Origin: CAZPMO01 sp964587515
GTDB lineage: Bacteria; Pseudomonadota; Alphaproteobacteria; MPNO01
Direction: 5' to 3'
Assembly: GCA_964587515.1 (NCBI GenBank)
Contig: CAZPMO010000020.1
Location: forward strand, 1-42,037
Length of the DNA: 42,037 nt
Shown: one piece after another, positions 1 through 7,106 of the stretch
Layout: each line of letters opens with the position of its first letter
Numbering within the stretch: position 1 is the stretch's first letter
Translations under genes and position numbers: made by a program
Notes under the pieces: generated by a model
Seen by the model: the letters and a program-made list of their open reading frames with translations, nothing else
What the model was told of the DNA's origin: nothing
Database searches by the model: none

Positions 1-1
1 C

Positions 2-577
2 ATTGTCTTCGACGGTCGCGATATTACCAAGCTGAAGGCGCCGGCGCGCTCGCAACTCGGACTCGCGCGCTCATTCCAGATCACCTCGATCTTCAAGGAT
101 TTCAGCGCGCTTGAAAACGTCGCCATGTCCATTCAGGCGCAAGACGGCCACAGTTTCCGCTTCTGGCGTCCCGCCCATGGCGACCCGCGCCTCGCCAATC
201 CGGCGCGCGAGATGCTCGAGCGCGTCGGGCTGGGCGAGCGCGCCGATGTTCTGGCCACCAACCTCGCCCATGGCGAACAGCGCCAGCTCGAGATCGCCAT
301 GGCGCTGGCGACCGGACCCAAGCTGTTGCTGCTCGACGAGCCCACAGCCGGGATGGGCCTCGAGGATTCGCAGCGCATGACGGCGTTTCTGCAAGGGTTG
401 AAGGGCGATTACTCCATGTTGCTGATCGAGCACGACATGGACGCCGTATTCGCGCTCGCCGATCGCATCACGGTGCTGGTCTATGGCCGGGCCATCGCAA
501 CCGGGTCGCCCGAGGAGATCAGGGGCAACGACGAGGTGCGCGCCGCCTATCTCGGCGAGGAGGCGGCTGATGCTTGA
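2..577 (+). CDS. livG: ABC transporter ATP-binding protein, LivG type (5' truncated by window edge)
   Basis: This is the C-terminal 191 residues of a branched-chain amino acid/amide-type ABC ATPase. The reading frame is open from base 2, so the Walker A region lies outside the window. The visible part holds an ABC signature of the LivG style (LAHGEQRQLE, near residue 88 of the fragment), Walker B LLLLDEP (about 108-114) and the switch His in IEHDMDAV (about 144). The stop overlaps the start of the next gene by 8 bases, which implies translational coupling with the LivF partner. In family terms it is one of two cytoplasmic ATPases energising a LivHM-type permease. In many alphaproteobacteria such systems import aromatic or branched-chain acids, and the catabolic neighbourhood fits that, but the substrate is inferred. 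Confidence 0.93.
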   Translation: MVFDGRDITKLKAPARSQLGLARSFQITSIFKDFSALENVAMSIQAQDGHSFRFWRPAHGDPRLANPAREMLERVGLGERADVLATNLAHGEQRQLEIAMALATGPKLLLLDEPTAGMGLEDSQRMTAFLQGLKGDYSMLLIEHDMDAVFALADRITVLVYGRAIATGSPEEIRGNDEVRAAYLGEEAADA

Positions 578-1271
578 AATCAACGGTCTTGAGACCGCCT
601 ATGGCGAAAGCCAGGTGCTGTTCGGCATGGCGCTCGACGTGAACGCCGGCGAAGTGGTGACCCTGATGGGTCGCAACGGCATGGGCAAGACCACCACGGT
701 GCGCTCGATCATGGGGCTGACGCCGACGCGCGCCGGGATCATAAAATTCGAGGGGTCCGACATCCGCGTGCTGCCGTCCTATAAGGTCGCGCAGGCGGGT
801 CTCGGGCTGGTGCCGGAAGGCCGCCAGATATTTCCCAATCTCACGGTGCGTGAAAATCTGATCGCGACCGCGGCGAACTATGGCGGGGTCGACCGGCCGT
901 GGACCCTGGAGCGGATCTACGAGCTGTTTCCCGGCCTTGCCGAACGCGCCACCAATATGGGAAATCAGCTTTCGGGCGGCGAACAGCAGATGCTGGCGAT
1001 CGGCCGCGCGCTGGTGACCAATCCGAAACTGCTGATCCTCGACGAGGCGACGGAAGGCCTGGCGCCGTTGATCCGGGCCGAGATCTGGAAATGCCTCGAA
1101 AATCTCAAGGCGGACGGGCAGTCGATCCTGGTGATCGACAAGAATATCGACGCGCTGACCCGCATCGGTGATCGCCATTACATCATCGAACGCGGCCAGG
1201 TGGTGTGGCGGGGGAATTCCGACGAACTGCGCGCCGACGAGGATGTCCAGCACCGCTATCTCGGAGTCTGA
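570..1271 (+). CDS. livF: ABC transporter ATP-binding protein, LivF type
   Basis: A complete 233-residue ATPase, the usual length for LivF. Walker A is GRNGMGKTT (34-42), the signature LSGGEQQ (134-140) and Walker B LLILDEA (154-160). The usual switch segment is VIDKN (188-192), where classical LivF has an EQN-like sequence; this variant is common in the HAAT subgroup. The ATG at 570 is chosen because it overlaps the livG stop and starts directly at the conserved beta strand (MLEINGLETAYG); a longer reading from 483 would lie inside livG. Together with LivG it should power uptake of amino acids, amides or aromatic acids. The permease and binding-protein genes would lie to the left of the window. 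Confidence 0.94.
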   Translation: MLEINGLETAYGESQVLFGMALDVNAGEVVTLMGRNGMGKTTTVRSIMGLTPTRAGIIKFEGSDIRVLPSYKVAQAGLGLVPEGRQIFPNLTVRENLIATAANYGGVDRPWTLERIYELFPGLAERATNMGNQLSGGEQQMLAIGRALVTNPKLLILDEATEGLAPLIRAEIWKCLENLKADGQSILVIDKNIDALTRIGDRHYIIERGQVVWRGNSDELRADEDVQHRYLGV

Positions 1272-1308
1272 CGGCGCCCGCGCCCGCGCCGCCTAGACCG
1301 ATATTCAG

Positions 1309-2574
1309 GTGAACAGCCGCCCGCCGTCACCAGACGACACCCCGACTTCCGCCACCGATTACCGTCCCATCATAATTCTGCTCGGTTCCACGGCGATGCT
1401 GCTGGTCAGCGGCGGCGGCATGTATCTGATCGTGGTGGCGCTGAAGGAAGTCGCGACCGAATTCGGCTGGCCGCGCGCGGTGCCGTCTTTCGCTTTTTCC
1501 CTCCAGTTTATCGGCTCCGGTTTCGGCGGCGTCCTGATGGGCTACGTGGTCGATCGGTTCGGGTTCGGGATTCCGGCGCTGGTCGGCACGATCATGATCG
1601 GGCTCGGCGGCGTGCTCGCCAGCCAGATCGACGCGGCATGGCAGCTTTATGTGATCTACGGAGTCATGTTCGGCCTTTCCGGACAGGGCAGCCTCTCGGT
1701 GCCGGCGCTGTCTAATATTGCGCGCTGGTTCGACCGGCGGCGCGGCATGGCGGTGGGCATCGTTTCAAGCGGCCAAACGCTGGCCGGGATTATCTGGCCG
1801 ATGATTTTCGGCTTTGCGATGGCCGCGGTCGGCTGGCGCGAAATGTTCTTCTGGTTTGGCGTCTTCGCATTCTGCGTGATGCTGCCGATCTGCTACGTGG
1901 TGCGCCACCGACCGCCGCCGCACGCCCCGCCGGCGCTTACGTCTGCGCCGGCGCCGGGTCCCGTCCCGGCCCGGCCGGAAACTCCGCCGCTTTCCTCCTT
2001 CAAAATCCAGACGTCTTTATGTTGCGCGATCTTCGGGTGTTGCGTTGCGATGTCGTTGCCTCTCGGTCATCTCGTCGCCTTCGTGACCGATCTTGGTTAT
2101 CCGCTCCAAAGCGGGGTGCAGGTTCTGTCCACCCTATTGATGGCCGCGTTCATCAGCCGCGCGGTGCTGCTCGGGCTGGTCTCCGACCGGCTCGGTGGGC
2201 TGCGCGCCTTGATCGTCTTTTCAGTGGTCCAGGCGGTCACGCTCGGCGCTTTCACGGTAATCACCGATCTGTGGGCGCTCTATACGCTGGCCGTGGCTTT
2301 CGGGCTCGGGTTCGGTGCCTTGTTTCCGGTCTATTCGGTCGCGATACGCGATCATCTGCCGATTACCGAAATCGGGCGCCGCACCGGCGTGATTTTCCTG
2401 TTCGGCGCGGTGGCGATGGGGTTCGGAAGCTGGATGGGCGGATATCTTTTCGACCTGACCGGGTCATACACCCTACCGTTTCTGATCGGGGTGGCCTTCA
2501 ACATCGGCAACGTGATCATCGTCAGCGGCCTGATCTATCGCCTCCGCGCCTGGCTCCCCGCCCGCCGCGTTTAG
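1309..2574 (+). CDS. MFS transporter
   Basis: A 421-residue major facilitator superfamily protein with a GTG start. About 12 hydrophobic segments fall in two halves separated by a proline-rich cytoplasmic loop (about residues 200-230, rich in PPP/PAP). The first half has the MFS loop 2-3 signature in the form GYVVDRFG, and the second half has VSDRLGG. It resembles the monocarboxylate/oxalate-formate-like antiporter branch of MFS, whose members carry organic acids. It follows the livF stop by 37 bases on the same strand, so co-transcription with the importer is possible. The substrate cannot be read from the sequence. Confidence 0.88.
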   Translation: MNSRPPSPDDTPTSATDYRPIIILLGSTAMLLVSGGGMYLIVVALKEVATEFGWPRAVPSFAFSLQFIGSGFGGVLMGYVVDRFGFGIPALVGTIMIGLGGVLASQIDAAWQLYVIYGVMFGLSGQGSLSVPALSNIARWFDRRRGMAVGIVSSGQTLAGIIWPMIFGFAMAAVGWREMFFWFGVFAFCVMLPICYVVRHRPPPHAPPALTSAPAPGPVPARPETPPLSSFKIQTSLCCAIFGCCVAMSLPLGHLVAFVTDLGYPLQSGVQVLSTLLMAAFISRAVLLGLVSDRLGGLRALIVFSVVQAVTLGAFTVITDLWALYTLAVAFGLGFGALFPVYSVAIRDHLPITEIGRRTGVIFLFGAVAMGFGSWMGGYLFDLTGSYTLPFLIGVAFNIGNVIIVSGLIYRLRAWLPARRV

Positions 2575-2630
2575 CTAGTCCCTCGACATCGCGAACCGGC
2601 GCGGCCACAATCGGGAACGGGAGGTACGCC

Positions 2631-3335
2631 ATGACCCGCGTGGTATCGCTGGACGATCTCGGCGGCTATCAGATGCCCGGCATCGATATCCGTGATCATT
2701 TCCGCAAGGTGCCGGAAAATTTCGGCGGTCCGAATTACGGCCTCGGACCGTTGCGCACGCTGGCCGACACCACGATCGATGGGCGCATGGGTTTCCCAAT
2801 GCACGCCCATGCGGAGATGGAGATCGTGACCTATGTCTGCGAGGGCGAACTGGTCCATGACGATACGCTGGGCGAGTCCGGGCGGCTCGGACCCGGCGAC
2901 GTGCAGGCGATGACCACGGGCACCGGGCTGCGTCATTCCGAGGCAAATGGCGGCGACGCGCCGGTGCGGCTCTATCAGATCTGGATCGAACCCGACGTCA
3001 ACGGTCTTCAGCCGCGCTATGTCGATGTGAAGCAGCCCAAGGGCGGCGTGCGCGGCAGCCTGTGCGTGCTGGCCTCGGGCATGGACGACCATCCGGGCGG
3101 TGCGCGCATCAACGTAAACGCGGCCATACTCGGCGCCGACCTCGATCGCGGCGCGACGATCAACCACGCCGTTGCGCCGGACAGACAGGCATATGTGCTG
3201 GCCGCGCATGGCCGTGTCACGGTCAACGGCGCGGAGCTGCGCGAACGTCAGGGCGCCGAGCCCGGCGACGTGGAGGCGCTGACCATCGAGGCGCTGGAGG
3301 ACAGCGATATCCTGGTGCTCGATCTGCCACGATAA
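2631..3335 (+). CDS. Pirin family protein
   Basis: A 234-residue bicupin of the pirin family. The N-terminal cupin carries the metal-ligand pattern of pirins: His58 and His60 in the FPMHAHAEMEIVTYV segment, then His102 and Glu104 in GLRHSEAN. Pirins bind Fe and act either as quercetin 2,3-dioxygenase-like enzymes or as redox-sensing cofactors; the role here is unknown. The ATG at 2631 follows a good GGGAGGT ribosome site. The same frame stays open far upstream through the MFS gene, but that stretch is a shadow with no pirin similarity. It lies 56 bases after the MFS gene. Confidence 0.92.
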   Translation: MTRVVSLDDLGGYQMPGIDIRDHFRKVPENFGGPNYGLGPLRTLADTTIDGRMGFPMHAHAEMEIVTYVCEGELVHDDTLGESGRLGPGDVQAMTTGTGLRHSEANGGDAPVRLYQIWIEPDVNGLQPRYVDVKQPKGGVRGSLCVLASGMDDHPGGARINVNAAILGADLDRGATINHAVAPDRQAYVLAAHGRVTVNGAELRERQGAEPGDVEALTIEALEDSDILVLDLPR

Positions 3336-3346
3336 GCGGGGAGGGT

Positions 3347-3877
3347 CTGATACCTTCCATCGAGATATACACGCTTGGCCATTCGCGCCATTCCATCGAG
3401 AGGTTCATCGAGCTCGCCCATGGCGCTGGCATCGAACTGGTCGTCGATGTGCGCGGCCAACCCTTCTCCCGCTATAACCCGCAATTCAACCGCGAGCGTT
3501 TCCGCGACTCCTTGATTGCCGCCGGGATGGCCTATCAGTGGCTGGGCGACAGCCTGTCGGGCCGTCCCAAGGATCCGAATTTCTATGGCCCCGACGGCAA
3601 GGTGATATGGGCGCGGCTCCAGGAATGGCCGGCGCTGCAATCCGGTCTCGAACAGGTGTTGCATCACGCCGGTGAGTTGCGCGTGGCGCTGGTCTGCGCC
3701 GAAGAGGATCCCATGCGCTGTCACCGGCGCTCCCTGTTGACGCCGCCATTGACGGCGCGCGGGGTCAAAATTCTGCACATAAGGGGCGATGGCCGCATCG
3801 AACCGGAGAAGAACCTCGCGCGACGCGACGCGAAAACCGGCGACGACCGCCAGCTCAACCTGTTCGGAGGATCATGA
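3347..3877 (+). CDS. DUF488 domain-containing protein with no standard start codon
   Basis: About 176 residues of a DUF488 protein. The family hallmarks are present: TLGHSRHS near the N-terminus, the VVDVRGQPFSRYNPQFN strand-loop, and the C-terminal CAEEDPMRCHRRSLL segment with its conserved Cys and CHR. Molecular function is not established for the family. The odd point is the start. The domain should begin near 3350, but between the pirin stop (3335) and the first conserved residues there is no in-frame ATG, GTG or TTG. A GGGGAGGG ribosome site at 3338-3345 sits just before CTG (3347) and ATA (3350). Either a rare start codon is used or a base is wrong. The next in-frame ATG upstream is 3062, deep inside the pirin gene. 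The stop overlaps the next start (ATGA). Confidence 0.8.
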   Translation: MIPSIEIYTLGHSRHSIERFIELAHGAGIELVVDVRGQPFSRYNPQFNRERFRDSLIAAGMAYQWLGDSLSGRPKDPNFYGPDGKVIWARLQEWPALQSGLEQVLHHAGELRVALVCAEEDPMRCHRRSLLTPPLTARGVKILHIRGDGRIEPEKNLARRDAKTGDDRQLNLFGGS

Positions 3878-5022
3878 ACGCATTCCTCGAAATGGGTTTC
3901 CGGCCGTTGTTCCTGGCCGCCGGGGCGTGGGCGGCGTTGGCGCTGGCGGTGTGGCTGTCGGCGCTGGCTGGACTTTGGGAAATCCCGAGCGTTTTCGACG
4001 CCACCTTGTGGCACGCGCACGAGATGATCTTCGGGTTCGCCGCCGCCGCCATCGGCGGATTCCTGCTGACCGCGATTCCCAACTGGACCACGCGTCCGCC
4101 GGTGCGGGGCTGGACGCTCGGCCTGCTGGCGCTGGCATGGCTCGCCGGCCGCCTCGCGATGATGTTTTCCGAGATCATCGGCGCGCCCGCGGCGGCGGTG
4201 GTGGATCTTCTCTATCTGACGGCCCTGGTGGCGTTGGCGGCGCGCGAGATCGTCGCCGGCGGCAATCCGCGCAATCTGCCCATTGCCGGCGTGGTGGGCG
4301 TCATCGCGATCGCCAACGCGCTGGTGCATCTCGAAGTGATCGGCGGGCCGGAAAGCGCCGCCTTCGGCACCCGTCTCGCGATCGTCTGCATTGCGTTGCT
4401 GGTGTCGCTGATCGGCGGGCGTATCGTGCCGGCCTTTACCCGCAACTGGCTTGTCGCGCGCGAGAGCGCTTCATTGCCGGCGGCGGTCGGGCGCCTCGAT
4501 CATGCGACGCTTGTCGCGACCCTCCTTGCCGGACTCGTCTGGGCGGTGTTTCCGGAGCGCGCCGAAAGCGGCTGGCTCGCGCTCCTCGCGGGCTTGTTGC
4601 ACCTCGTCCGGCTCGGCCGCTGGCAGGGGCACCGGACGCTGAGCGATCCGCTGCTCTGGGTGCTGCATCTCGCCTATTTATGGCTCGCGGCCGGTTTCCT
4701 GTTGCTGGGCGGCGCGGTGCTGTGGCCCGAATTGCCGCTGAGCGCGGCGCTTCACGCGCTGACCGCGGGCGCGTTCAGCACCATGATCCTCGCGGTGATG
4801 ACGCGGGCGAGCCTGGGTCACGCCGGGCGCGAATTGCGCGCCGGGCCCGGCGATGTTTCGGCTTTCCTGCTGGTGACCGCCGCCGCGCTGGCGCGGCTGG
4901 CCGCGCCGGTCGTTTCCGAACCCTGGGTGATCATGGCGTCCGGCGTGCTGTGGATTGCGGGGTTCGGTTTGTTCGTCGTGCTCTATTTGCCGGTGTTCCT
5001 GTCGCCGGCCGCCAAGAGTTGA
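3874..5022 (+). CDS. NnrS family membrane protein
   Basis: A 382-residue, very hydrophobic protein with roughly 11-12 membrane segments. The N-terminus FLEMGFRPLFLAAG and the motif LWHAHEMIFGF (about residues 48-58) are typical of NnrS, a haem- and copper-containing inner-membrane protein linked to nitric oxide stress in denitrifying alphaproteobacteria. A second family landmark, GRIVPAFTRNWL, is present in the middle. The ATG overlaps the DUF488 stop by four bases, and a GGAGG ribosome site lies in the end of that gene, so the two are coupled. The 3' end overlaps the convergent gene on the minus strand by 40 bases. No denitrification genes are in view. Confidence 0.9.
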   Translation: MNAFLEMGFRPLFLAAGAWAALALAVWLSALAGLWEIPSVFDATLWHAHEMIFGFAAAAIGGFLLTAIPNWTTRPPVRGWTLGLLALAWLAGRLAMMFSEIIGAPAAAVVDLLYLTALVALAAREIVAGGNPRNLPIAGVVGVIAIANALVHLEVIGGPESAAFGTRLAIVCIALLVSLIGGRIVPAFTRNWLVARESASLPAAVGRLDHATLVATLLAGLVWAVFPERAESGWLALLAGLLHLVRLGRWQGHRTLSDPLLWVLHLAYLWLAAGFLLLGGAVLWPELPLSAALHALTAGAFSTMILAVMTRASLGHAGRELRAGPGDVSAFLLVTAAALARLAAPVVSEPWVIMASGVLWIAGFGLFVVLYLPVFLSPAAKS

Positions 5023-5639
5023 CGCGACACCGTATCGATCACCGAGCCGTCCGACGCGGTGGCGCGCATTTTCAGCAACAACCCATTTGCGCCATACCAT
5101 AGCTCGCGCGCCAGCTCGCCGGTGATGCGGTAATGCCTGGCCTTCACGCCGGCGCGAAGTTCGGTTTCGCCTAAATTCTCGACCGCGATCGGGATCAGGC
5201 GCACATCCTCGGAATCAAGCAGCGCCTTTTGCTTTACCGTCGCGATGTTCCAATAGCCCGAAATCATGGTGTCAGGTGTTGCGATTATGCGTCCCCGGGG
5301 GCCAATGGCGATGAGACCCTCGGGCCCGGCGCCGACGCTGGCCTTGATCAGCGCGCCGTTGACGTCGGTCTCGGCCCGGTAGCCGACGACCCGGCCGTTC
5401 CGCCAGGTTTCGCGCGTGGTTTTGGTGAAGCGATAGACGGTGATGAAGGCGATCTGGACCGCGATCTCGACCCGCGTGTCCACGTGCAATTGGTCGCCCG
5501 TGCGCTGGAAGGTGATGACATGGGTGCCGATCTGGTCGCCGTCGCGGCTGATTACATAATCGAGGCGGCCCGAGCCAGGCACCGGCTGGGCCTGCGCGGT
5601 CCCCGCCAAAAGCAGAAATGCGATGAGTAAGCGTCTCAC
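4983..5639 (-). CDS. Secreted DUF6134-like protein
   Basis: A 218-residue protein starting with a clear Sec signal peptide (MRRLLIAFLLLAGTAQAQ, cleavage probably after AQA). The mature part is beta-rich, with alternating strands such as YVISRDGDQIGTHVITFQR and ELWYGANGLLLKM, consistent with the periplasmic family now called DUF6134. No catalytic motif is visible and no function is known. It lies directly downstream of the dCTP deaminase gene (start overlaps that gene's stop by four bases) and so probably shares its mRNA. Its 3' end runs 40 bases into the convergent nnrS-like gene. Confidence 0.82.
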   Translation of the reverse strand: MRRLLIAFLLLAGTAQAQPVPGSGRLDYVISRDGDQIGTHVITFQRTGDQLHVDTRVEIAVQIAFITVYRFTKTTRETWRNGRVVGYRAETDVNGALIKASVGAGPEGLIAIGPRGRIIATPDTMISGYWNIATVKQKALLDSEDVRLIPIAVENLGETELRAGVKARHYRITGELARELWYGANGLLLKMRATASDGSVIDTVSRQLLAAGDRNTGK

Positions 5640-6799
5640 GAAGGCGGCTTGAACTGCTTGGCGAGGGCGAGCCCCTGTCCCTGATAGGACGATCCGATGC
5701 CGCGCCCGTAAAGCCGGTCGGGGGTGTCGGTCAACCGTTCGTAGCGCAGCCGGCCGACGATCTGTTCGTGTTCCAGCAGGAATGGCACGTCATGGGAGCG
5801 CACTTCCAGCACCGCGCGGCTGCCGCCCGTGCGTCCCTCCGGGTCATATCCGAAACCGGGATCGAAGAAGCCCGCGTAATGGACCCGGAATTCGCCGACC
5901 AGCGTGTCGTAAGCGACCATCTCGGCGGCGTGACCGGGCGGCACGGTGATCGCTTCGCGGGTCGCCAGAATATAAAAATCATCCGGGTTTAGGATGATGC
6001 CGTTGCCGGGCCTTGTATGCACCAGGTCCCAGAAATCGGCGGCTTCATACTGCGCGACACGGTCGAGATCGATCACGCCGGTGTGCTTCTTCGCGCGGTA
6101 GCCGACCAGACCGCTCGCCGGGTCGCCGCCGAGGTCGAGCCGCAGGCTGATCGAGCCGTGTTCGCGCACCTCGCCCCGGTCGAGCTCCGAGTCCACCAGC
6201 CCGACCTGTTCGTGCAGCCGCCACAGCCCTTCCGCGCCGACCGCCGCCGATCCGCGCCGCAAGCGAAGTTGGGTCAGGCGCGTGCCGGCGCGCACCAGGA
6301 TCGAGAAGGTGCGCGGCGAGACCTCGGCATAAAGCGGGCCGCGATAGCCAGCGCGGACCAGATCGAAGCGGGTGCCGCGATCTGTAATCAGCCGGGTAAA
6401 CACATCGAGCCGGCCGGTCGATGATTTCGGGTTGGCGAACGCCGAGATCCGGCTCGACAGCGCCAGGCTTTCCATCAGCGGCACGATATAGACGCAGCCT
6501 TTTTCCAGGACCGCGCCCTCGCTCAGATCGATCCGGTGCATGCCGAACTGGCGCACCTTTTCCTCCACCGTGGCGTCGGGCCCCGGCAGGAAGCTTGCCT
6601 GCACCCGATAGGCGGCATCGCCGAGCCGGAGATCGAGGCTCGCCGGTTGCACCAGCGCATCGTCGATCCGGTCCGGCGCGACGATTTCGCCATCGGCGAT
6701 AAGCGCCCGAATCGTCTGGGACGGAAATATGCCGGTATGGGCCTGCGCCTCGGTGGGGCCGGCGTTTTCCGACGGGAGTGGGCTGTTCACGCTGGTCAT
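5636..6799 (-). CDS. dcd: 2'-deoxycytidine 5'-triphosphate deaminase, double-domain form
   Basis: A 387-residue protein from the chosen start. It is about twice the length of E. coli Dcd (193 residues), which is normal for the alphaproteobacterial form made of two tandem dUTPase-fold domains. The first domain carries FANPKSSTGRLDVFTRLITD and GPLYAEVSPRTF. The second carries HYAGFFDPGFGYD and SRAVLEVRSHDVPFLLEHEQIVGRL, where a deaminase Glu is expected. It converts dCTP to dUTP for thymidylate synthesis in the cytoplasm. The ATG at 6799 is preferred because GGAAGG precedes it by a few bases; upstream ATGs at 6811 and 6817 are also possible. The upstream side is an AT-rich intergenic region shared with the divergent aromatic gene. 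Confidence 0.9.
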   Translation of the reverse strand: MTSVNSPLPSENAGPTEAQAHTGIFPSQTIRALIADGEIVAPDRIDDALVQPASLDLRLGDAAYRVQASFLPGPDATVEEKVRQFGMHRIDLSEGAVLEKGCVYIVPLMESLALSSRISAFANPKSSTGRLDVFTRLITDRGTRFDLVRAGYRGPLYAEVSPRTFSILVRAGTRLTQLRLRRGSAAVGAEGLWRLHEQVGLVDSELDRGEVREHGSISLRLDLGGDPASGLVGYRAKKHTGVIDLDRVAQYEAADFWDLVHTRPGNGIILNPDDFYILATREAITVPPGHAAEMVAYDTLVGEFRVHYAGFFDPGFGYDPEGRTGGSRAVLEVRSHDVPFLLEHEQIVGRLRYERLTDTPDRLYGRGIGSSYQGQGLALAKQFKPPS

Positions 6800-7025
6800 G
6801 CGGCCTTCCATTGGCACCGCGGGATGCTGGTCACCAAGACAAGCATATCAGAAAAAATCATTAGTTCTCAATATCTTGAATGGCTATTTTCAGTTGGTTT
6901 ATCCCCAGTTGCATACACAAGGCGCCTCGCTTCAAGAGGATGAGAAACCACATTTATACCCATCGCTCCCCGTTATTCGACACCTGTGGATACAATTTGT
7001 CCACGGCAAGGCGCGGTAGAGCTGA
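6800..7025. other. AT-rich intergenic stretch between divergent genes
   Basis: About 225 bases between the dcd start and the repeated operator-like boxes. The sequence is much more AT-rich than its surroundings (for example around 6845-6900), so it probably carries the dcd promoter. It holds an inverted repeat GTGGA-N9-TCCAC (6986-7004) and words close to DnaA boxes (6899-6907, 6985-6993), which I do not interpret as an origin. I see no convincing coding sequence. Confidence 0.5.
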
Positions 7026-7088
7026 AATTTGTTTAGGCTTAAAATAATTTGACCGTTCTCCACAATTTGTTTAGGCTTAAAGTAATTT
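7026..7088 (+). promoter_or_regulatory. Pair of 25-bp direct repeats, probable repressor operators, over the ACMR-like promoter
   Basis: Two nearly identical 25-bp boxes (7026-7050 and 7064-7088, one mismatch) share the core GTTTAGGCTTAAA, which is a partial palindrome (TTTA-N4-TAAA). A plausible sigma-70 promoter, TTGACC (7049-7054), 17 bases, TAGGCT (7072-7077), lies so that the first box ends at the -35 and the second covers the -10 and start site. The gene's GGGAGG ribosome site begins at 7094. This arrangement is what one expects of a dimeric repressor, for example MarR-type regulators of aromatic-CoA pathways. No regulator gene is adjacent, so the identity is an inference. Confidence 0.65.
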
Positions 7089-7106
7089 CCGATGGGAGGC
7101 GGCACC

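Noticed and set aside
2019..2630. Long open frame leading in-frame into the pirin gene
   Set aside because: The upstream part is Arg-rich noise overlapping the MFS gene; the pirin fold and ribosome site begin at 2631.
6899..7005. DnaA-box-like words (TTATCCCCA, TGTGGATAC, TTGTCCACG) in AT-rich DNA
   Set aside because: Each differs from TTATCCACA or its complement, there are few of them and no replication-initiation genes are nearby, so an origin is not supported.
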